A stretch of DNA of 64,000 bases, taken from positions 310,001-374,000 of the forward strand of contig NZ_BMVK01000003.1 of the NCBI RefSeq assembly GCF_014650675.1. The letters run 5' to 3'. The notes beneath the pieces were generated by a model, which made no database searches, had not been told where the DNA came from, and worked only from the letters and a program-made list of their open reading frames with translations. The number at the start of each line of letters is the position of its first letter. Position 1 is the first letter of the stretch. Made by a program: the position numbers and the translations under genes. This DNA is from Streptomyces anulatus (lineage in GTDB: Bacteria; Actinomycetota; Actinomycetes; Streptomycetales; Streptomycetaceae). Of this stretch, positions 16,228 through 24,281 are shown one piece after another.

Positions 16228-17394
16228 GTGGACTTCACCTTCACCGAGGAACAGCAGGCGGCGGTCGAGGCGGCCAGGGCCGTCTTCTCGGATGTCGCAC
16301 CCGACCGAGCACCCAGTCCCGCCCTGACCCCGGGCGCCGTGGCGGAGGACATCGACCGGCAGCTGTGGAACGAGCTGGCGCGCACGGACCTGCTCGGTCT
16401 CACGCTGTCGCCCGACCACGGGGGCGCCGGCCTCGACCCGATCGCGCTCTGCCTGGTCCTGCGGGAGTCGGCGAAGGTGCTGGCCAGGGTCCCGTTGCTG
16501 GAGAGCTGTGCGGTCGCGACGGCGGTCCAGCGGTACGGCGGGAGCACCCTCGCGGCGGAGCTGCTCCCCCGGGCCGGCCGGGGGGAACTGATCCTGACCG
16601 TCGGCGCCAACGGACGCAGTGGTCACGATCCCGCCGAACTCGCCGTCACCGCACGGCCGTACGGGGAGAACGAAGAGAACGGGACATCGGCAGAGGACTC
16701 CGGCTGGGTGCTCGACGGGGTGCAGTCCGCGGTTCCCTGGGCCCAGGCGGCCGACTGGATCGCCATCCCCGCGCACACCGCCGGGGGCCGCCCGGTCCTG
16801 GCCCTCCTGCCCCGTACCCGCGACGGCGTCACCCTCGCGGACCAGGTCTCCACCAGCGGTGAGCGCCTGGCCGAGGTCCGGCTCGACGGCGCCCGGGTGG
16901 AGGCCCACGAGCTGATCGACGCGCCGGGCTGCTGGGAATGGCTGAGGTCCCTGCTCACCACGGGAACCTGCGCGCTCGCGCTCGGTCTGGGCGAGCGGGT
17001 GCTCGCGATGACCGCCGAATACACCGGCAAGCGCGAGCAGTTCGGGTTCCCGGTCGCCACGTTCCAGGCGGTGGCCGTCCAGGCCGCCGACCGGTACATC
17101 GATCTGCGGGCGATGGAGGCGACGCTCTGGCAGGCCGCCTGGCGGATCTCGTCCGACGCCGGGGGGCCACTGCCCACGGCGGCCGATGTGGCCGTGGCGA
17201 AGATCTGGGCCTCCGACGGCGTCCGCCGCGTCGTGCAGACCGCACAGCACCTGCACGGCGGCTTCGGCGCGGACACCGACTACCCGCTGCACCGCTTCCA
17301 TGCCTGGGCGAAGCAGATCGAGCTCTCCCTGGGCCCGGCCGCGGCCCATGAGGAGGCCCTGGGCGACCTGCTGGCCGCCCACCCGCTCGGCTGA
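16228..17394 (+). CDS. Acyl-CoA dehydrogenase family protein
   Basis: FAD enzyme of the acyl-CoA dehydrogenase superfamily, 388 aa. Starts DFTFTEEQQAAVEAARAVFSD, the conserved N-terminal helix; central beta domain ~120-230; C-terminal helical domain with YTGKREQFGFPVATFQAVAVQAADRYI and QHLHGGFGADTDYPLHR. GTG start. The expected catalytic base cannot be assigned with confidence, so the substrate (steroid side chain or branched acyl-CoA) is open. Single gene behind its own palindromic operator. Confidence 0.82.
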   Translation: MDFTFTEEQQAAVEAARAVFSDVAPDRAPSPALTPGAVAEDIDRQLWNELARTDLLGLTLSPDHGGAGLDPIALCLVLRESAKVLARVPLLESCAVATAVQRYGGSTLAAELLPRAGRGELILTVGANGRSGHDPAELAVTARPYGENEENGTSAEDSGWVLDGVQSAVPWAQAADWIAIPAHTAGGRPVLALLPRTRDGVTLADQVSTSGERLAEVRLDGARVEAHELIDAPGCWEWLRSLLTTGTCALALGLGERVLAMTAEYTGKREQFGFPVATFQAVAVQAADRYIDLRAMEATLWQAAWRISSDAGGPLPTAADVAVAKIWASDGVRRVVQTAQHLHGGFGADTDYPLHRFHAWAKQIELSLGPAAAHEEALGDLLAAHPLG

Positions 17395-17489
17395 CCGACA
17401 AGCTCGGCCGACCGACAGGCACCGGGCCCGGCCCGGCGGGGATCGGCGGACGGGTCCCCGCCGAACACGCCCCCGCCGGGTCCTGGGGC

Positions 17490-17834
17490 TCAGAGGACGA
17501 AGGCGGGCGCCTCGTTGTCCGTGACCATCGGGCGTCCGGCGCCGTCCCAGGCCTGCATGCCGCCGTCGATGTTCACCGCGTCGATGCCCTGCTGGACCAG
17601 GTACTGGGTGACCTGGGCCGACCGGCCGCCGACCCGGCACATCACATGCACACGCCGGCCGTCCTCGGCGGACTCCGTCAGCTCGCCGAACCGGCCCACG
17701 AAGTCGCTCATCGGGATGTGCAGCGCACCCTCGACGTGACCGGCCGCCCACTCGTCGTTCTCACGGACGTCCAGGACGAAGCCGTCCGACGGCACCGCCG
17801 CGGCGTCCACCGAGGGCAGCGGGGCGAAATTCAT
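17490..17834 (-). CDS. Rhodanese-like domain protein
   Basis: Single rhodanese domain, 114 aa, probably cytoplasmic. FVLDVRENDEWAAGHVEGALHIP is the first family motif; the active-site loop is CRVGGRS with the cysteine at residue 66, so sulfur transfer is possible. Convergent with the preceding gene across a GC-rich stretch with hairpin potential (17410-17480). Confidence 0.88.
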   Translation of the reverse strand: MNFAPLPSVDAAAVPSDGFVLDVRENDEWAAGHVEGALHIPMSDFVGRFGELTESAEDGRRVHVMCRVGGRSAQVTQYLVQQGIDAVNIDGGMQAWDGAGRPMVTDNEAPAFVL

Positions 17835-17897
17835 GGGTCATGCCTTCTCTCGTGCGATCTTGGGCCTCGTACATACGCGGCAGAGTCACCCGGAACG

Positions 17898-18866
17898 CTA
17901 CTGCACCATCTCCGCGAGCTCGGCCTCCCGCCGGGACACCTCGCCCAGCAGTTGCTCCGCGATGTCCTCCAGCAGCTGATCCGGGTCGTCCGGGGCCATC
18001 CGCAGCATCGAGCCGATCGCACCGTCCTCCAGCTCCTTGGCGAGCACCGTCAGCAGCTCCTTGCGCCGGCTGAGCCACTCCAGCCGGGCGTAGAGCTCCT
18101 CGCTCTCGCTCAGGGGGGTCAGGGGCTGCACCGGACCGGCCGCCCACTCCGCCACGAGTTCCTTGAGGAGGTCGACGTCGCCGCGCCCGTAGGCGGCGTT
18201 CACCCGGGCGATGAACTCGTCCCGGCGTTGCCGTTCCGGCTCGTCCTGGGCGAGGTCCGGGTGCGCCTTGCGGGCCAGCTCCCGGTAGAGCTTGCGGGCC
18301 TCCTCGCTCGGCCTGACCCGCTTCGGCGGCCGGACCGCTTGTTCGGTGAGCATCGCCGCGGCCTCGGGCGACAGCCCGTCGGTGTCCATCCAGTCGTGGA
18401 AGAGCTCCTCGACCCCGGGCATCGGCATGACGACCGCCCGCGCCTCCCGCGCCTTGCGCTCGTCCTCCGGATCCCCGGTCCGGGCGGCCCGCGCCTCCGC
18501 GATCAGCGCGTCCAGCTCGTCGAGGCGGGTGTACATCGGGCCGAGCTTCTGGTGGTGCAGCCGGGAGAAGTTCTCGACCTCCACCCGGAAGGTCTCCACC
18601 GCGATCTCGAACTCGATCAGCGCCTGCTCGGCGACCTGCACCGCCCTGGCCAGCCGTGCCTCGGGGCGCGGCGGGGCGTCCTCGGGGCCGTCGGCCTCCC
18701 CGGCAGCGGCGTCCGCGCCACCGGACGCGTCCGGCGTCCCCGGAGCGTCCTGCGCCCCCGGGGCGTCCTCCGCTTCGGGGGCGGGTCGGGGCGCGTCCGG
18801 CCGGTCGTTGTCCTGCCGGTCTTCATCGTTCCGGGTGGTCGGCACCCCGGCGGCTTCGTGGGTCAC
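17898..18866 (-). CDS. J-domain-like protein with HPD motif
   Basis: 322 aa. Disordered Asp/Pro/Ala-rich N-terminus (~1-75), a long amphipathic helical region (~80-140) and a region resembling a J domain (EEARKLYRELARKAHPDLAQDEPERQRRDEFIARVNAAYGRGDVDLL) that contains the HPD tripeptide needed to stimulate Hsp70. The J domain is internal rather than N-terminal. C-terminal 90 residues are helical and acidic. GTG 18866 chosen as the start because the earlier in-frame ATGs encode only low-complexity sequence. Partner DnaK is inferred. Confidence 0.7.
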   Translation of the reverse strand: MTHEAAGVPTTRNDEDRQDNDRPDAPRPAPEAEDAPGAQDAPGTPDASGGADAAAGEADGPEDAPPRPEARLARAVQVAEQALIEFEIAVETFRVEVENFSRLHHQKLGPMYTRLDELDALIAEARAARTGDPEDERKAREARAVVMPMPGVEELFHDWMDTDGLSPEAAAMLTEQAVRPPKRVRPSEEARKLYRELARKAHPDLAQDEPERQRRDEFIARVNAAYGRGDVDLLKELVAEWAAGPVQPLTPLSESEELYARLEWLSRRKELLTVLAKELEDGAIGSMLRMAPDDPDQLLEDIAEQLLGEVSRREAELAEMVQ

Positions 18867-18907
18867 CCGTCCAGCGTATGGCCACGGCCAGGCGGCGCAG
18901 CACACAC

Positions 18908-18931
18908 GGTGGGCCCCGGCCGGGGCCCACC
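18908..18931. terminator. Terminator hairpin downstream of the DUF2252 gene
   Basis: Perfect 24-nt GC-rich palindrome located 62 nt after the DUF2252 stop and before the next minus-strand gene. Confidence 0.6.
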
Positions 18932-18992
18932 CCCCCATGAACCAGGGACCCGGCCGCCTCACGGAACCGGGCCCCACCGCCTCACGGACCCG

Positions 18993-20450
18993 TCATATAC
19001 CGAACTCGGCGGCCAGCCTGCCCGCCTTGATCGCCCGCACCAGCTCGGCGTGATCCGCTTCCGTACGGTCGGCGTACGTCACCGCGAAGGCGGCCACCGC
19101 CCCGTCGAGCTCGTCGTTCTTGCCGCAGTAGCCCGCCAGCAGGCGGGGGTCGGCGCTGTGCGCGTGCGCCCGTGCGAGCAGCGCCCCGGTCATCCGCCCG
19201 TAGTCGTCCACCTGGTCGGCGGCGAGCGCGGCGGGGTCCACACTGCCCTTGCGGTTCCGGAACTGCCGGACCTGGAACTGCCTGCCGTCGACGTCCGCCC
19301 AACCGAGCAGGATGTCGCTGACGACCTGCATCCGCTTCTGCCCGAGCACCACCCGGCGGCCCTCGTGCGCCACCTCCGGCACATCGAAGCCGACCGCGGG
19401 CAGATAGGGGGCGAGCACCGAAGGGCGCGCCTCCTTCACCTGGAGGACCAGCGGCTCACCCCGGTGATCGAGCAGCAGCACCACGTACGACCGGGTCCCC
19501 ACACTGCCGGTGCCGACCACCCGGAACGCCACGTCATGGATCGTGTACCGGGCCAGCAGCGGCACCCGGTCCTCGGAGACGGTGGAGAGATAGCCGCCCA
19601 GCCCGGCGGCCACGACCGCGGCCTCGGCGTCCGGCACCCGGCGCAGCACGGGCCGGGCGTCGACGAAGCGGCGGCCGCCGTCGGGGCACTCCTCGGTGGA
19701 GCGGGCGGCGAAGCGGGCGCTGGTGTTGTTGCGGGCCTTCTCCGAGACCCGCTCCAGGGTGCCGACCAGATCCCGCGCGTCCGTGTGCGAGACGAGCTCC
19801 TCGTCCGCGATCGCGTTCCAGGCGTCGAGGGCGGGCAGCCGGGCCAGCAGTCGCATCGTGCGCCGATAGGCGCCGACGGCGTCGTGCGCGCCCCGGCGGC
19901 AGGTGTCCTCGTCGGCCCCGGCGGCCCGGCCCGCGAGCACCAGGGAGGTGGCGAGCCGCTTGAGGTCCCACTCCCACGGCCCGAAGACGGTCTCGTCGAA
20001 GTCGTTCAGATCGATGACCAGGCTGCCCCGGGCGTCGCCGTAGAGGCCGAAGTTGGCCGCGTGCGCGTCGCCGCAGAGCTGGGCGCCCACCCCGGTGACC
20101 GGGCTGCCCGTCAGATCGTGGGCCATCAGTCCGGCCGCACCCCGCAGGAAGGCGAACGGCGTCGCCGCCATCCGGCCCACCCGTATCGGCGTCAGGCCCG
20201 GCACCCGGCCCCGGTTCGACTCCTCGACCGCCCGCACGGCGTCCGGCCGTCCCGGCGGCAGGACCAGCGAGGCGTGCGAGGAGCGCGGCACCCGGTCGCG
20301 GAGGGCCTTGCCCGCCGCCTTCGGTGAACTCGCGGCCCCACGCCGGGCGAACCCGGGCACGACAGGAATGCGCGGATCATCTCCCGCGGTCGCCTCGGTT
20401 CCCGTTCCCGCAGTCCGCTGCTCAGGCATCGTCGCCTCGGTTCCGCTCAT
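18993..20450 (-). CDS. DUF2252 family protein
   Basis: 485 aa, distant relative of kinase-like phosphotransferases. Shows the family segments LCGDAHAANFGLYGDARGSLVIDLNDFDET (kinase-like HGDxxxxN/DFD pattern, about residues 135-165), FGPWEWDLKRLATSLVLAGR, VVGTGSVGTRSYVVLL and QVKEARPS. Function not established. ATG 20450 has GGAGG 8-9 nt upstream. Confidence 0.8.
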   Translation of the reverse strand: MSGTEATMPEQRTAGTGTEATAGDDPRIPVVPGFARRGAASSPKAAGKALRDRVPRSSHASLVLPPGRPDAVRAVEESNRGRVPGLTPIRVGRMAATPFAFLRGAAGLMAHDLTGSPVTGVGAQLCGDAHAANFGLYGDARGSLVIDLNDFDETVFGPWEWDLKRLATSLVLAGRAAGADEDTCRRGAHDAVGAYRRTMRLLARLPALDAWNAIADEELVSHTDARDLVGTLERVSEKARNNTSARFAARSTEECPDGGRRFVDARPVLRRVPDAEAAVVAAGLGGYLSTVSEDRVPLLARYTIHDVAFRVVGTGSVGTRSYVVLLLDHRGEPLVLQVKEARPSVLAPYLPAVGFDVPEVAHEGRRVVLGQKRMQVVSDILLGWADVDGRQFQVRQFRNRKGSVDPAALAADQVDDYGRMTGALLARAHAHSADPRLLAGYCGKNDELDGAVAAFAVTYADRTEADHAELVRAIKAGRLAAEFGI

Positions 20451-20637
20451 GGAACGCCGCCTCCCCCACCCTCGTACCGCTTCCAGCTGCCCGGCTGTCC
20501 GACCGGTCAGCGGCCCTGTCCACCAGCGACCGAGCACGACGGTACCGCCGATTCCCGGCACCCGCCGGGCCCTGTGGACAGACGCCGGGGCGGGCCCGGT
20601 GGACGACAGCGGTACGTCCCGGACCGGCCGGGAGTGG

Positions 20638-21000
20638 TCAGCAGCCGGTCCCGGATCCGGTGGCGTCGTCCCGCGTCAGATAGGTGTCGGCCCACCGCCC
20701 CAGCTCCTTGAGCGCGGGCTCCATCGCGGCGCCCGCCTCGGTGAGCCGGTACGCGACGCGCAGCGGCGGTCCCTCGTCCACCTCGCGGAGCACCAGGCCG
20801 GCCGCGCCGAGTTCGGTCAGCCGGTCCGAGAGCATGCGCTCGCTGATTCCGGGAATCGCCCGTCGCAGTTCGGCGAAGTGCACCGGTCGCTGCAGCAGCA
20901 CGGAGACGATCTGGCCGGTCCAGCGCTTGCCGAACAACGCGAAGACGCGACTGATCCCCCCGTCAACGCGCCGACAGGGCTGCTCGCCGTGATCCGCCAT
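20638..21000 (-). CDS. HxlR-family transcriptional regulator
   Basis: Winged-helix MarR-like regulator, 120 aa. CRRVDGGISRVFALFGKRWTGQIVSVLLQRPVHFAELRRAIPGISERMLSDRLTEL is the full HxlR HTH; the N-terminal cysteine (CRRV) is the position sensed in redox-responsive members. ATG 21000 preferred over longer starts because a promoter-like inverted repeat lies just upstream. Confidence 0.85.
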   Translation of the reverse strand: MADHGEQPCRRVDGGISRVFALFGKRWTGQIVSVLLQRPVHFAELRRAIPGISERMLSDRLTELGAAGLVLREVDEGPPLRVAYRLTEAGAAMEPALKELGRWADTYLTRDDATGSGTGC

Positions 21001-21030
21001 TTCCCCAGAGTACTGGGCCCCTCTTGGCGG

Positions 21031-21045
21031 CTTACTAAAAGTAAG
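21031..21045. promoter_or_regulatory. Probable HxlR operator
   Basis: CTTACT-AAA-AGTAAG, a perfect 6-bp inverted repeat in an unusually AT-rich spot 31 bp before the HxlR gene start. Shape and position fit autoregulation. Confidence 0.5.
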
Positions 21046-21162
21046 TAGCCATTCGGTGAACGCCGGCGGGGCCACGGAGCCTCCAGCGGCCCCTCGGTCC
21101 CACCGTATGATGATCATGACCAATCGGGCGTTTCACGTGAAACACAGCACGCCCCGAGTGGA

Positions 21163-21987
21163 TCAGGCGACGACCCCTCCGGCCGCCACCCCCGCACCTG
21201 CGGGCTCCTCGTCGCCCTCGTCGCCGGTCCCCCCGGCCCGCGGACCACGGCCGGACCCACCGCCCCGCAGGCCCGCCCCGCCCGGCCGGGAGCCCGAGTC
21301 GGGATCGGAGCCGGCACCCTTGGCCTCCGCCGCGATCCTGGCCTCCTGCTCCTCACGCTCCGCCTTCTCGCGCGCCTGGGCCGCCAGATCCACCCGGCCC
21401 TCCGGCTTGATGTGCGCGATGACGCCGGGGTGAGCGATCGACGGCAGGATGTGGCGCCACATCTCCGCCACCTGCTCGCGCAGATCGGCCCGACCGGAGT
21501 CGGCCTCCGAGACCAGCTGAATACCGGTGAACGAGGCGACGATGATTTTGGCTGACACCATCGGGTCGATCTGTGGGAACACCTCGCCGCGCTCCTGGCC
21601 CAGCTCCAGCATCCGGGCCGTCGCGTCGATCCAGTCGCCCCAGGGATGCGGTCCACCGAGGAAGACGCCCTCGATGGAGAGCCTGGTGCCGGCCCGGGCC
21701 ATCGAGTTGTGGCGCAGGGCGAAAGCGAACTGCTGGCCACCGTCCACCAGGGACTGGAGCGGCGACCCCTCCTGCTCGAACTCCACCGTGGAGGTCTGCT
21801 CGTCCATGATCGCCTGCGCGATGGCCTCCTTGGAGGCGAAGTGGAAGTACAAGGCCCCCTTGGTGACCTTGGCGCGGCGGAGAATCTCCGAGATGGCGGC
21901 ACGCTCGTAGCCGTAGTCGTCGAAGACACTCGCCGCGGCATCCACGATCGACCGCCACGTCTGGACCGCGCGAGCCTGCTTCGCCAT
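21163..21987 (-). CDS. TetR-family regulator, gamma-butyrolactone receptor-like
   Basis: 274 aa. Residues 1-~200 resemble ScbR/ArpA/CprB-type receptors: MAKQARAVQTWRSIVDAAASVFDDYGYERAAISEILRRAKVTKGALYFHFASKEAIAQAI is the HTH, followed by a ligand domain with ARAGTRLSIEGVFLG and EMWRHILPSIAHPGVIAHI. Beyond that is an ~70-residue charged then Gly/Pro-rich tail absent from the classic receptors. No AfsA-type synthase lies nearby, so it could be an orphan receptor. Whether it controls the cluster at 40-64 kb is unknown. Confidence 0.8.
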   Translation of the reverse strand: MAKQARAVQTWRSIVDAAASVFDDYGYERAAISEILRRAKVTKGALYFHFASKEAIAQAIMDEQTSTVEFEQEGSPLQSLVDGGQQFAFALRHNSMARAGTRLSIEGVFLGGPHPWGDWIDATARMLELGQERGEVFPQIDPMVSAKIIVASFTGIQLVSEADSGRADLREQVAEMWRHILPSIAHPGVIAHIKPEGRVDLAAQAREKAEREEQEARIAAEAKGAGSDPDSGSRPGGAGLRGGGSGRGPRAGGTGDEGDEEPAGAGVAAGGVVA

Positions 21988-22293
21988 TTCCTGCCTCCGG
22001 GACGTTCTGTGCGCTCAGCCCTTCACCGCCGAGTCGCCGTCGATCCAACCTCTGCGGCCAGCGTATGCAAGTGCGCCGTTGCACCGGCCATCGGTCTGTC
22101 CGGAAACCGTGCCCACACCCAGTGGATCACCGCCCACGGACACCCGCTGCCACCTCCTCCTTACCCGCCTGTCCGTACCCCGCCCGTCCGTCAAAAACAC
22201 GGCCCGACAAGAACGCGAAGACCACGAAGACCACCACGGACACCACAGGTACCGACACCACCGACGCCAGGGCATCGAAACGCGGAACAACGA
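21988..22293. other. Intergenic region, no gene seen
   Basis: Promoter region of the TetR gene at the left end and otherwise AC-rich sequence up to the tRNA-Leu terminator. No convincing coding frame or repeat. Confidence 0.5.
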
Positions 22294-22331
22294 AGAACCC
22301 CCGCTCCGGATCTCTCCGAAGCGGGGGTTCT
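22294..22331 (-). terminator. Rho-independent terminator of tRNA-Leu
   Basis: 12-bp perfect stem (22294-22305 with 22320-22331) extended by 4 bp after one mismatch, located 39 nt after the tRNA 3' end. Confidence 0.75.
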
Positions 22332-22369
22332 GTCGAACCAACCTGACAGTCGCAAGCGACTGCCCGTTG

Positions 22370-22452
22370 TGCGCGAGGGGGGATTTGAACCCCCACGTCC
22401 CTAAGGACACTGGCACCTGAAGCCAGCGCGTCTGCCGTTCCGCCACTCGCGC
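22370..22452 (-). tRNA. tRNA-Leu(CAG)
   Basis: 83-nt class II tRNA including discriminator A73; CCA is not encoded. 7-bp acceptor stem GCGCGAG/CTCGCGC, anticodon stem CTGGC/GCCAG with loop TTCAGGT (anticodon CAG), a variable arm, and T arm with GGTTCAAAT. Reads the main Leu codon CUG of Streptomyces. Confidence 0.97.
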
Positions 22453-22765
22453 ATGAGTGGTGTTTTCAGACTCTCACCCAGTGGGGTGATCGCCTGGCGA
22501 CAAACGGAAGATTAGCACGCTGGACAGGGTGGATTCACATCCGTTGTTTCGTCGGCTCCGGGAGGGGAAGCGGGAACCCCGAACCATCGCCCCCACTCCT
22601 CCAGAGTGCGTCCCGGGTGCGGGACACTGTGAGGAGGCCACCTCTACGATCCGTGTGAGGGGTGACACTCATCCACAGGCCAGACAAGGGGAACCAGCCG
22701 ATTTCCCGACGCGTGGATACGATCAGTAAGCAGTACAGGGACGATGACAACGGAGGAGGTGCCCC
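22453..22765. other. Intergenic promoter region of fhaA
   Basis: 313 bp between tRNA-Leu and fhaA. A GGAGGAGG-type ribosome site precedes the fhaA ATG. No further gene or clear repeat seen. Confidence 0.5.
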
Positions 22766-23623
22766 ATGGGGGTCATGAAGCGTTTCGAGCAGCGCCTCGA
22801 GGGGCTGGTCAACGGCACCTTCGCCAAGGTCTTCAAGTCCGAGGTGCAGCCTGTCGAGATCGCCGGCGCCCTGCAGCGGGAGTGCGACAACAACGCGACG
22901 ATCTGGAACCGTGAGCGGACCGTCGTCCCCAACGACTTCATCGTCGAGCTCAGCACACCCGACTACGAGCGACTCAGCCCGTACTCCGGTCAGCTGGGCG
23001 ACGAGCTCTCCGGCCTGGTGCGCGACTACGCCAAGCAGCAGCGCTACACCTTCATGGGACCGATCAAGGTCCACCTGGAGAAGGCCGACGACCTCGACAC
23101 CGGGCTCTACCGGGTCCGCAGCCGCACTCTGGCGTCGAGTTCGTCACAGCAGGACCCGTCTGCTCAGCCCCAGCAGCCCGCGGCCGGGCGGCCCGCCGCC
23201 CCCCAGGCTCCCGGCGGCTACGGCTACCCCCCGAGCGCCGCTCCGCCGATGCCCGCGGCCCCGCCGCCCGGCACCGGACGGCCCCCGGCCCCCACGAACG
23301 ACCGGCGCCCGCCGGCCGCGCCCGGCCCCCTGCCGGACGCCCGGACACGGCGCTGGATCGAGATCAACGGCACCCGCCATCAGATCTCCCGCCCGACGTT
23401 GGTGATGGGACGATCCACCGACGCCGACGTGCGGATCGACGACCCCGGCGTATCGCGCCGGCACTGTGAGATCCGGACCGGAACGCCCTCGACGATCCAG
23501 GATCTCGGGTCTACCAACGGCATCGTGGTAGACGGGCAGCACACCACCCGCGCTACGCTCCGCGACGGCTCGCGGATCGTCGTGGGCAGCACCACCATCG
23601 TTTACCGGCAAGCCGAAGGGTGA
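22766..23623 (+). CDS. fhaA: FhaA-type protein: DUF3662 plus FHA domain
   Basis: Phosphothreonine-binding adaptor of the PknB signalling locus, 285 aa. Starts MGVMKRFEQRLEGLVNGTFAKVFKSEVQPVEIAG, the DUF3662 domain (1-~115); then a Pro/Ala/Gln-rich linker and a C-terminal FHA domain (~195-280) with MGRSTDADVRIDDPGVSRRHCEI and DLGSTNG. In mycobacteria the homologue binds phosphorylated wall-synthesis factors such as MviN. Confidence 0.92.
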   Translation: MGVMKRFEQRLEGLVNGTFAKVFKSEVQPVEIAGALQRECDNNATIWNRERTVVPNDFIVELSTPDYERLSPYSGQLGDELSGLVRDYAKQQRYTFMGPIKVHLEKADDLDTGLYRVRSRTLASSSSQQDPSAQPQQPAAGRPAAPQAPGGYGYPPSAAPPMPAAPPPGTGRPPAPTNDRRPPAAPGPLPDARTRRWIEINGTRHQISRPTLVMGRSTDADVRIDDPGVSRRHCEIRTGTPSTIQDLGSTNGIVVDGQHTTRATLRDGSRIVVGSTTIVYRQAEG

Positions 23624-23633
23624 AGCGGGGGCA

Positions 23634-24152
23634 ATGTCAGAGCTGACCCTGACGGTCATGCGGCTAGGTTTCCTGGCTGTTCTGTGGCTGTTCGTCATCG
23701 TGGCCGTTCAGGTCATCCGAAGCGACCTGTTCGGAACGCGCGTCACGCAGCGCGGCTCACGCCGCACTGCCGCCGACGCGCGCCCCCAGCAGGGCCGCCA
23801 ACAACAACAAGCGGCGCCGCCCCAGCAGCGCCAGCAGTCCGGCCGGCAGCGCCGCGGGGCGCCCACCAAGCTGGTCGTGTCCGAAGGCACTCTCACGGGC
23901 ACCACGGTCGCGCTCCAGGGCCAGACCATCACCCTGGGCCGGGCCCACGATTCAACGATCGTGCTGGACGACGACTACGCGTCCAGCAGGCATGCCAGGA
24001 TCTACCCGGACCGTGACGGCCAGTGGATCGTCGAGGATCTCGGGTCCACCAACGGCACGTATCTGGAACGGACCCGGCTCACCACCCCGACACCAGTTCC
24101 GCTGGGCGCGCCGATCCGTATCGGCAAGACCGTCATCGAGCTGCGGAAGTAG
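23634..24152 (+). CDS. fhaB: FHA-domain membrane protein (FhaB/FipA type)
   Basis: 172 aa. N-terminal membrane helix (VMRLGFLAVLWLFVIVAVQVI, residues ~8-28), a Gln/Arg-rich linker, and a cytoplasmic FHA domain with LGRAHDSTIVLDDDYASSRHARI and DLGSTNGTYL. In mycobacteria FipA links PknB phosphorylation to septum and wall synthesis. First in line before the phosphatase, RodA, PBP and kinase genes. Confidence 0.92.
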   Translation: MSELTLTVMRLGFLAVLWLFVIVAVQVIRSDLFGTRVTQRGSRRTAADARPQQGRQQQQAAPPQQRQQSGRQRRGAPTKLVVSEGTLTGTTVALQGQTITLGRAHDSTIVLDDDYASSRHARIYPDRDGQWIVEDLGSTNGTYLERTRLTTPTPVPLGAPIRIGKTVIELRK

Positions 24153-24281
24153 TACGACAATGAGCGAGCGGAGCGAGCGAGCCGCGGCGGTCCCGACGGC
24201 GGACGCTGCCCGGTTCCCGACCGGAGGGTGGGCAGTGTGGCTCGAGACAGGCTGTACCCCGAGCCGACGGGCGAGGTGCGC

